From positions 1-58,453 of the forward strand of contig JADGHL010000015.1 in NCBI GenBank assembly GCA_019686135.1: a stretch of DNA of 58,453 nucleotides, in the 5' to 3' direction. Source of the stretch: Myxococcaceae bacterium. GTDB taxonomy: Bacteria; Myxococcota; Myxococcia; Myxococcales; Myxococcaceae. A model generated the notes under the pieces. The model was not told the DNA's origin, did not search any database, and was given only the letters and a program-made list of their open reading frames with translations. Positions within the stretch are counted from its first letter, which is position 1; each line of letters begins with the position of its first letter. This document shows, in pieces, positions 33,037-40,860 of the stretch. Made by a program: the position numbers and the translations under genes.

Positions 33037-33676
33037 ACCCGCCGCTGCACCCGTCGTGGCCGATGATGATGATCCCGCTGTCGATCGGCGCGAAGTACGT
33101 CTGCGCGTTGTGCCTGCCGCTGGCGCGCTCGAGCAAGACCACCGCCCAGGCGGGGCTCTCCTCGGATAGCTCGAGATCGAACCGGACCTCGCGGCTGACC
33201 CTGCCGTCCTCCACGGTGTACCGGCCTTCGGCGGGAGCGGGGAGCTTGCGCCACCTCGGGCGGTCGCGATCCTTCCCTGGGCCGGTGCGCCAGTACGGGA
33301 GATCGGCCGCGCGATCGTCCAGGTTGCGCCACCCGGGGAGCTCGGCGTCCAGCATCAGCGTGTACGTCGATGCGGGCTGAAGCTCGCTGCGGGGGATCAG
33401 CCGCACCGCGGTGCGCTCGAGCTCGCTCGTCCAGCCCTTGCGTACCTCCACCTTCACGATGGCCCCGTCGCTGGACTTGAGGAACAGCTCCCTGCCGACC
33501 AGCGCCGCCACCCGCTTCGCCTCCGAGCCCCGTCCCTCGAGAATGAACTGCGAGTTCGTGGGGACAGTGGCACCCGGACGGGGGAACAGGACCACCCCGT
33601 CGGTGAGGCAGGCCGCCTGCGCCCGGACGCCTGCGGTGGCCACGAGCACGAACGTCGACAGGAGGAAGGGCCGCAT
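32924..33676 (-). CDS. Hypothetical secreted protein
   Basis: This 250-residue protein has a signal peptide (RPFLLSTFVLVATAGVRAQA) and a compact mature domain with Cys residues (ACLTDG, HDGCSGG). Repeated beta-strand segments are visible (SQFILEGRGSEAKRVAALVG, VEVRKGWTSELERTAVRLIP, AWAVVLLERASGRHNAQTYF). The start ATAVPTN-type Pro-rich opening (LFPRPGATVPTN) resembles an Ig-like ligand domain. Function unknown. Its last 113 bp overlap the tail of the DUF5990 frame on the other strand. Confidence 0.7.
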   Translation of the reverse strand: MRPFLLSTFVLVATAGVRAQAACLTDGVVLFPRPGATVPTNSQFILEGRGSEAKRVAALVGRELFLKSSDGAIVKVEVRKGWTSELERTAVRLIPRSELQPASTYTLMLDAELPGWRNLDDRAADLPYWRTGPGKDRDRPRWRKLPAPAEGRYTVEDGRVSREVRFDLELSEESPAWAVVLLERASGRHNAQTYFAPIDSGIIIIGHDGCSGGFNFDDGRAYFATIEVWDAAGNRAPPTKRLQFHAPKAP

Positions 33677-33742
33677 GACGGAAGTCTACGGCCCTCCGCC
33701 CCGGACATTCACCGCGCGCGACGCGTTGCGCCCGCGTTCCGT

Positions 33743-34051
33743 TCAGTGCACCGGCCCGTCGGGGTGACCGAGCTCGATGGTGCCGAAGCGGGCCTCGTAC
33801 TTGGCGAGGTTCTCCTGCATCGCCGCCAAAAGCCGCTTCATGTGCCGGGGGCTGGTGATGATCCGTGAGAGGACCTTGGCCTTCGGCTGCTGCGGCTGGA
33901 CGTAGATGAAGTCGAAGGTGAACTCCGTCTCGGTGTGGTTCACCAGGGCCATGTTCACGTACTGGCCGTTGGCCACCTCATCGTCGAGCTGGATCTGCAG
34001 CTGCACTTCCGGGGTCGACCTGGGGTTCGGCGGAGCCATGGCGAAGTCCAT
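33743..34051 (-). CDS. DUF3467 family protein
   Basis: This 102-residue protein has the family core VQLQIQLDDEVANGQYVNMA, VNHTETEFTFDFIYVQPQQ and RIITSPRHMKRLLAAMQENL. DUF3467 proteins are short, conserved in many bacteria and of unknown function. Start at 34051 (MDFAM) or at the internal ATG at 34039; both are possible. No signal peptide. Confidence 0.85.
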   Translation of the reverse strand: MDFAMAPPNPRSTPEVQLQIQLDDEVANGQYVNMALVNHTETEFTFDFIYVQPQQPKAKVLSRIITSPRHMKRLLAAMQENLAKYEARFGTIELGHPDGPVH

Positions 34052-34089
34052 ACCGCCGCCCGGTCCGGGTTGCTAGAAGCATTGGGAGC

Positions 34090-34881
34090 GTGCGCTCCGC
34101 CCGGATGGATCCCGACAAGGTCGCGCCGTTCGAGCTCGGTCCCGATGGGCCGGAGGCAAAGGCCGCGGTCCTTCTGGTGCACGGCTTCACCGGCAGCCCG
34201 TGGGATCTCCGCCCGCTCGGGGAAGCGCTGGCCAGATCGGGGTTCTTCGCCCGGGCGATCCGCCTCCCGGGGCACGGGGACCGCCCGGAGGCGCTGCTGG
34301 ATGTCGGCTGGCAGGACTGGGAGCGGGCGGTGCTGGACGCGGTGGATGCGCTCGAGGCCCACGCGCGCGTGTTCGTCGCCGGGCTGTCGATGGGCGCGCT
34401 CCTCGCGGTCATCGCCGCGGCGTACCGTCGCGATCGCATCCACGCGCTGGCCCTACTCTCCCCCGCCGTCGAGCTGCGCGCGCCCGCTGCGCGCCTCCTC
34501 CGCTTCACCCGGAGGCTGCCTTTTTTGCACCTGTTCCGTCCGTGGGTGACCAAGGATGTGAGCGACATCGCCGATCCGGTGGCGCTCGGCGAGGCGCCGA
34601 TTCTCAGCGCGTGGCCCACGGCCCGGCTGTACGATCTGTTCACGCTTCAGGACCGTTGCGCGCACATGCTCGCGGCGGTGCGCGCGCCGGCGCTGGTGAT
34701 GGTGGCGGCGCAGGATCACGTGGTCACCCCCGACGGCGGCGCCCGGCTGGCCAGGGGGCTGCGCCACAGCCGCGAGGTGCGCCTGATGCACCTCGAGCAG
34801 GGCTTCCACATCCTGCCGCGCGACCACGGCCGGGAGCGGGTCGCGCGCGAGGTGATCGACTTCTTCGAGCGGGTGAGGTGA
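34090..34881 (+). CDS. Alpha/beta hydrolase (carboxylesterase/monoacylglycerol lipase type)
   Basis: This 263-residue serine hydrolase has oxyanion-hole segment VLLVHGFTGSP, nucleophile elbow VAGLSMGAL (S100), acid in MVAAQDHVVTP and His in LEQGFHILPRDHG. The pattern is that of carboxylesterase Est30 or bacterial monoacylglycerol lipase. A GTG at 34090 is used here; the ATG at 34105 (MDPDK) is the alternative. It lies 4 bp upstream of glpK, so a lipase releasing glycerol feeding glycerol kinase is a sensible but inferred pairing. Confidence 0.85.
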   Translation: MRSARMDPDKVAPFELGPDGPEAKAAVLLVHGFTGSPWDLRPLGEALARSGFFARAIRLPGHGDRPEALLDVGWQDWERAVLDAVDALEAHARVFVAGLSMGALLAVIAAAYRRDRIHALALLSPAVELRAPAARLLRFTRRLPFLHLFRPWVTKDVSDIADPVALGEAPILSAWPTARLYDLFTLQDRCAHMLAAVRAPALVMVAAQDHVVTPDGGARLARGLRHSREVRLMHLEQGFHILPRDHGRERVAREVIDFFERVR

Positions 34882-34885
34882 CGAG

Positions 34886-36369
<1,484 letters not shown>

Positions 36370-36373
<4 letters not shown>

Positions 36374-37152
36374 GGGCCCTGGTCGTCGCCGCGGCGTGTG
36401 GCGCGTGCGTGCTGACGGCCACGGGCTGCCGCTGGTGCGGGGAGACGTCCGCGGCCGACGCCGGCGTGGATGCGGGCGCGAAGGCCGGGACGGCTCAGCC
36501 GCGCGGCGCGCTCACGGGGATCGACCTCCGCTCGGCGCTGATCCTCATCTTCCCCGAGTACCGCGGCGCCGGCGTCCACGGCGCGCGGGCCTGGGTCGAA
36601 CGCACCCTCAACGTGCCGGGGACGACGGCGATCGAGCCGTTGCTGGCGGAGCCGGCGAAGGCGAAGGGCTTCACCGGGCTGAAGGTGGAGGGCGACACGC
36701 TCTCCGCCAGCCGGCCGCCGTTCGGGCTCAAGGCCACGCGCGCACCCGGGCAGGTGCAGGAGTCGCTGGACATCCGGCTCGCCCCCGAGGAGGTGCAGAA
36801 GCTGTTCACCGCGCCCACGGCGCTGGGGAGCGAGCAGCTGCAGTACATGCTCCCGAAGCCGGAAGGCGCGCGCGTCGTCCGCGACACCTTCAACATGGAG
36901 CTCGCGTACGTGGCCAAACCCGGACGGGCGAACTTCCTCGTCCGCCAGCTCGTAGAAGGGCTCATCACCGTGGGCTGGTCGCCCGACGCGCCGCTGAACT
37001 GGCCGGGCCCCAACCCCGACGGAGGCGTCGGCGACATCCCGCTGCAGACGACGGTCACCGTGCGCCGCGCGGACACGGGTGGATCCGTCCAGGTGACCCG
37101 CAACGTGGGCGAGGTCTACATCAAGTACCAGCAGCCTCTGGTGGCTCCATGA
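36370..37152 (+). CDS. Hypothetical lipoprotein coupled to glpK
   Basis: The ATG overlaps the glpK stop (ATGA). The 260-residue protein has a lipoprotein signal (CVLTATGC) and a very short DAG linker (DAGVDAG). A mixed domain follows with GIDLRSALILIFPEYRGAGV, EPAKAKGFTGLKVEGD, RLAPEEVQKLFTAPTAL and TVTVRRADTGGSVQVTRNVG. No named family fits. Coupling to glycerol kinase suggests co-expression but not a specific metabolic role. Its 3' end overlaps the convergent small gene by 32 bp. Confidence 0.72.
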
Positions 37153-37381
37153 GCACCTCCAGCTCATGGGGGTCGCCGGTGCCGATCTCCTCCTGGTACT
37201 GCTTCGGGTTGGTCGTCCAGGCGAGCTCGGCAGGGACCTTCCCGCCGCCGCGATCCTGCTGACCGATCCAGTCCAGCCCCGGGTTGAGCGGGTGCTTGCG
37301 CGAGCCGCGGAAGTCGGGCTCGCCGGTGATGCGGGAGCGGTCGCGGGCGACCACGAAGGGGTAGAACGGCGTGGCGGACAT
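37121..37381 (-). CDS. Small hypothetical protein
   Basis: This 86-residue soluble protein (SATPFYPFVVARDRSRITGE, then GSRKHPLNPGLDWIGQ and TTNPKQYQEEIGTGDPHELE) starts at the ATG at 37381. Its ordered, non-repetitive composition, unlike shadow frames, supports a real gene, possibly conserved only in this group. Its last 32 bp overlap the convergent lipoprotein gene. Function unknown. Confidence 0.6.
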   Translation of the reverse strand: MSATPFYPFVVARDRSRITGEPDFRGSRKHPLNPGLDWIGQQDRGGGKVPAELAWTTNPKQYQEEIGTGDPHELEVLMEPPEAAGT

Positions 37382-37439
37382 GCCCCCAGTGTGCGGCAGG
37401 ACGCCCGGTCTGAAAAGGGCGAACGACTCCCGCAACGCG

Positions 37440-37471
37440 AAGGCCCCGCAGGATCGCTCCGGCGGGGCCTT
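37440..37471. terminator. Strong GC-rich terminator-like hairpin
   Basis: AAGGCCCCGC (37440-37449) and GCGGGGCCTT (37462-37471) form a perfect 10-bp stem with a 12-nt loop. It lies 26 bp past the stop of the DAG-repeat gene on the minus strand. The stem ends in AA/TT, but a long T-run is absent. Confidence 0.65.
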
Positions 37472-37497
37472 CCGTCACGCGCGGTGAGGCGCAGGAA

Positions 37498-37857
37498 TTA
37501 CATGCCGGCGTCCGTCTCGGTCCCAGCGTCGGTCTGGGTGCCGGCGTCCGTCTGCATCCCCGCGTCAGTGCCGGCGTCGGTCTCCATCCCCGCGTCGGTG
37601 CCGGCGTCCATCTCCATGCCCGCATCGGTGACGCCCGCATCCTCTTCGACGCCCGCGTCGACGCCGGGGCCCGCATCCGGACGCTCGCCCGGAACGCACC
37701 GGCCCTCCTGGCAGATCAGGAATTCACCCGGCGAGCCCTTGCCCACGCAGTCGAACCGGTCGATGCACTCGTCGCTGCAGCCCGGCGTGAACACGACCAA
37801 CGCACAGGCGACCGCGCCACCGAGCAGCGCCGCGACGTACTTCCCTCGTGTCAGCAT
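37498..37857 (-). CDS. Short lipoprotein made mostly of DAG repeats
   Basis: This 119-residue protein starts at the ATG at 37857 behind GGAGGGGAG. A lipoprotein signal (ALVVFTPGC) leads into a short Cys-containing head (SDECIDRFDCVGKG, FLICQEGRCVPG). Over 50 residues of DAG repeats follow, such as TDAGMETDAGTDAGMQT, in 10- and 6-residue units, and the protein ends right there. Other lipoproteins in this window use the same repeats as a linker before a large domain; here no domain follows. It may be a surface spacer or a truncated protein. Confidence 0.75.
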   Translation of the reverse strand: MLTRGKYVAALLGGAVACALVVFTPGCSDECIDRFDCVGKGSPGEFLICQEGRCVPGERPDAGPGVDAGVEEDAGVTDAGMEMDAGTDAGMETDAGTDAGMQTDAGTQTDAGTETDAGM

Positions 37858-38008
37858 GTGTGTCTCCCCTCCACCTGGGGGCCTTCGTTGAAGCGACCCC
37901 GCCCCCGGCGGTGATTGCAATGCGACCCCAGAAGGTACACTGGAGGGGGTAGGCGAGCCTACTTCTTTTCCTCGTTTTCCCGTGTCGGATCTCAGTCTGG
38001 ACGGTGGT

Positions 38009-39109
38009 TTACAGGCCAGCGGTGAGGAATCTGCACAGCGCCGCCCAGGCCCGGCCCAGCGCGGCGACCGACGCGCTCTCGTTGACCTGATGCGCCTGCG
38101 CGGTCTCCCCCGGGCCGAAGTTCACGGCGTCGATTCCATGCGCCGACAGCCGCGCGACGTCCGTCCACGCCTGCTTGGATTCGGCGGGAGCGCCGGAAAG
38201 TCGCAGGAGCTGCTGGAAGAACGGGTTGTCCTCGCAGACGCGGCCGGCCGGCGACAGATCCGTGAACTCGATCTCCGCGCGGCCGGCGACGAGGCGCCGC
38301 ACGTCCTCCTGCGCTTCCTCCAGCGAACGCCCCGGCGCGAAGCGGTAGTTGAGGTTGAGCTCGAATTCGTCCGGCACCACGTTGCGCGCGCGGCCACCAC
38401 TGGCGCGGGTGATGGACGCGACCTCGTAGAAGTCGAAGCTGCCCACCCGGACGTGCGTGCGCGGGCGCGCCAGCAGCTCGGCGAGGAACGGACCGGCGGC
38501 GTGCACTGCGTTGGTGCCCTGCCACGGCCGCGCCGAGTGCGCGCTCTTCCCTCTGAAGCGCAGCGTGGCGTGGATGCTCCCCACGCAGCCCACCTGGACG
38601 ACGTTGTCCGTCGGCTCCAGAGCGATCCCGAAGCGGATGCGCCTTAGCCCGTCGATCCGCTCGAGCAACGGCCCCAACCCGTTCTCGAGGTACGGCCCCT
38701 CCTCGCGCTCGTAGAGCACCAGAGCCATGTTCACCGGCAGGCGCGCACGCGGCAGTCGTTCGGCGAGCGCCATCATCACGGCGATCCCGCCCTTCATGTC
38801 CGAAGCACCGAGCCCGACGATCCGATCGCCGTCGATCCCCGGCGGCCCATCGCCGGGGTGCGCGGGGACCGTGTCGAGGTGACCGAACAGCGCCACGGTG
38901 GGTCGCGGATCGTCCTTCAGGTTCCCCAGCACCAGCGAGTGCGAGTGACGGAGCACCTCCTTCGGCCCGAACACGTCTTTCGCCCAGCGCTCGAGGTGAT
39001 CGGCGATCGCGGCCTCCTGGCCGATGGGGCTGGGGATGCGGCACAGCTCGAGCGTGCGCTCGGCGAGCTCCTGATCGGACGGCGGCGTTGGACTCAGGTT
39101 CGCGGACAC
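38009..39109 (-). CDS. dapE: Succinyl-diaminopimelate desuccinylase
   Basis: This M20 zinc enzyme of about 366 residues hydrolyses N-succinyl-L,L-diaminopimelate in lysine and peptidoglycan precursor synthesis. Metal and active-site segments: VALFGHLDTVPAHPG, LGASDMKGGIAVMM, VLYEREEGPYLENG, GIALEPTDNVVQVGC and GKSAHSARPWQGTNA. I use the GTG at 39109; another GTG at 39115 is equally likely since no clear ribosome site exists. Assignment over other M20 deacylases is supported by dapD lying close by on the same strand. Confidence 0.88.
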   Translation of the reverse strand: MSANLSPTPPSDQELAERTLELCRIPSPIGQEAAIADHLERWAKDVFGPKEVLRHSHSLVLGNLKDDPRPTVALFGHLDTVPAHPGDGPPGIDGDRIVGLGASDMKGGIAVMMALAERLPRARLPVNMALVLYEREEGPYLENGLGPLLERIDGLRRIRFGIALEPTDNVVQVGCVGSIHATLRFRGKSAHSARPWQGTNAVHAAGPFLAELLARPRTHVRVGSFDFYEVASITRASGGRARNVVPDEFELNLNYRFAPGRSLEEAQEDVRRLVAGRAEIEFTDLSPAGRVCEDNPFFQQLLRLSGAPAESKQAWTDVARLSAHGIDAVNFGPGETAQAHQVNESASVAALGRAWAALCRFLTAGL

Positions 39110-39264
39110 GCGCACACCGTAGCGCGCAAGCGGCTGCGCGACAGCGCGATCACAGCGGCGATGTGGGGCGGCGTCGCATGGGCGCGCAAGCCCCCGCCAT
39201 CCGCACAGGTTTTCTGGCACTCCGCTCGCAGATGCGCTCTGGTTCCTCGCCAGGGAAAGGACAC

Positions 39265-39963
39265 ATGCAGACGAAGACGATCGCAGCGGCAGTCGTCACC
39301 ACGCTGATGACCCTCGGCCTCGCCGGGTGCGGCAGCAACCCCGGCAGCGGCACCCAGACGCTCTGGGTGAAGGCGCAGGCGATCAGCGACGGGGACCCGA
39401 AGAACACCGCGATGCTGGTGGAGGTGCGCCAGGGCTCGAGCGACGGCGAGCTCATCACCGACGCGGTGGTCACCATCGTCGGAGACGAGACCGGCGAGTT
39501 CAACCTACCGTGGCAGGGCGCCAACCTCTTCGGCTGGAAGTTCGGCAGCTACTACAAGGAGCTGACCTGGGACACGGGCTGGCAGCTCACCGTCAAGCGC
39601 GGACAGGACGCGCTGGACGCGTACCTGGTGGCGCCGGGCATCACCACCATCACCCAGCCTCTGGACGGCAGCACCTTCGACCGCAGCCAGGGCGAGCCGC
39701 TCGTGGTGAAATGGAAGGACGGGTACGGTCGCCGCGCGGAGAGCTCGGTGGCGGTGGACTTCGAGCGCGCGCCGGGGCAGGCGGACAAGAGCTTCACCCG
39801 CGAGGATCCGCTCGAGCTGGAGGTCGAGGCCAACAACCTCGTCGCCACCGACCACGAGCGTGTGACGGTGACCCGGAAGAACGAGATTGCTCTGGCCGGA
39901 GGTGTGCCCGGCTCCACGTTCAGCGCCGAGACGCACCACCGGGTCGAGTTCATCGTCAAGTAG
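39265..39963 (+). CDS. Hypothetical lipoprotein between dapE and dapD
   Basis: This 232-residue protein starts at the ATG at 39265 after GGGAAAGGA. Lipoprotein signal TLMTLGLAGC. The mature part is beta-rich (TQTLWVKAQAISDGDPKNTA, AVVTIVGDETGEFNLPWQG, GITTITQPLDGSTFDRSQG), suggesting one or two Ig-like domains. It is on the strand opposite to dapD and dapE and lies between them. Function unknown. Confidence 0.72.
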   Translation: MQTKTIAAAVVTTLMTLGLAGCGSNPGSGTQTLWVKAQAISDGDPKNTAMLVEVRQGSSDGELITDAVVTIVGDETGEFNLPWQGANLFGWKFGSYYKELTWDTGWQLTVKRGQDALDAYLVAPGITTITQPLDGSTFDRSQGEPLVVKWKDGYGRRAESSVAVDFERAPGQADKSFTREDPLELEVEANNLVATDHERVTVTRKNEIALAGGVPGSTFSAETHHRVEFIVK

Positions 39964-39984
39964 CCGGCGCGGCCCCGACCTCGC

Positions 39985-40800
39985 TCACACCGCCACGGCG
40001 AAGTCGCGGAGCGCGGCGTTGAGCGAGGTCTTCTTGTCGGTGCTCTCCGAGCGCTTGCCGATGATGAGCGCGCACGGCACCTGGTACTCGCCCGCCGGGA
40101 ACTTCTTCGTCCGCATCCCGGGGATGACCACGCTGCGCGCAGGCACCCGGCCCTTGTAAACCTGCTCGGTGGGGCCGGTGACGTCGATGATGGGCGTGGA
40201 CGCGGTGAGCACCACGTTGGCGCCGAGCACCGCCTCCTCCTCCACGACGCACCCTTCGACGACGATGCAGCGCGATCCGATGAACGCGCCGTCTTCGATG
40301 ATCACCGGCGACGCGGAGGGCGGCTCGAGCACGCCGCCCAGGCCCACGCCGCCGGACAGGTGAACGTTGCGCCCCACCTGCGCGCACGAGCCGACGGTGG
40401 CCCAGGTGTCGACCATCGTCCCCGCTCCGACGTACGCGCCGATGTTGACGTAGCCGGGCATCACCACCGCGCCCTTCTCCACGAAGGCGCCGTACCGCAC
40501 CGTGCCCGGCGGCACCACGCGCACGCCCGCGGCCTGCAGGTTCTTCTTCAGCGGCACCTTGTCATGGAACTCGAAGGGGCCGACCTCCATCACCTCCATC
40601 TGCTGCACCGCGAAGTAGAGGAGGATCGCCTCCTTCACCCAGGCGTTCACCACCCAGCCGGTGGCGCCCTTCTCGGCCACCCGCAGCTTTCCTTCGTCCA
40701 GATGCCGGATCGTCTCCTTCACCGCCTCCACGAAGGACGGATCCTTCAGCTTCGAGCGATCCGCGAACGCCGCCGACACCTTTTCGCGCAGAGTCTCCAT
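39985..40800 (-). CDS. dapD: Tetrahydrodipicolinate N-succinyltransferase
   Basis: This 271-residue left-handed beta-helix acyltransferase makes N-succinyl-2-amino-6-ketopimelate from tetrahydrodipicolinate and succinyl-CoA. Hexapeptide-type repeats are visible from the PPGTVRYGAFVEKGAVVMPG segment through TWATVGSCAQVGRNVHLSGG and GSRCIVVEGCVVEEEAVLGA. Conserved FHDKVPLKK and GYVNIGAYVG match the family. Together with dapE it gives the succinylase branch of diaminopimelate synthesis; dapC is not here. Confidence 0.95.
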   Translation of the reverse strand: METLREKVSAAFADRSKLKDPSFVEAVKETIRHLDEGKLRVAEKGATGWVVNAWVKEAILLYFAVQQMEVMEVGPFEFHDKVPLKKNLQAAGVRVVPPGTVRYGAFVEKGAVVMPGYVNIGAYVGAGTMVDTWATVGSCAQVGRNVHLSGGVGLGGVLEPPSASPVIIEDGAFIGSRCIVVEGCVVEEEAVLGANVVLTASTPIIDVTGPTEQVYKGRVPARSVVIPGMRTKKFPAGEYQVPCALIIGKRSESTDKKTSLNAALRDFAVAV

Positions 40801-40860
40801 GGCGGCGGCTCATACCACCGACACTCCGGGGAGCGGAGCGCGAGCGCCCCGGAGCCGAAG

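Noticed and set aside
37949-37962. GTAGGCGAGCCTAC palindrome followed by T-rich sequence as a terminator
   Set aside because: The stem is only 5 bp, and the T-rich side is on the plus strand, where no gene ends nearby; both adjacent genes are read from the minus strand.
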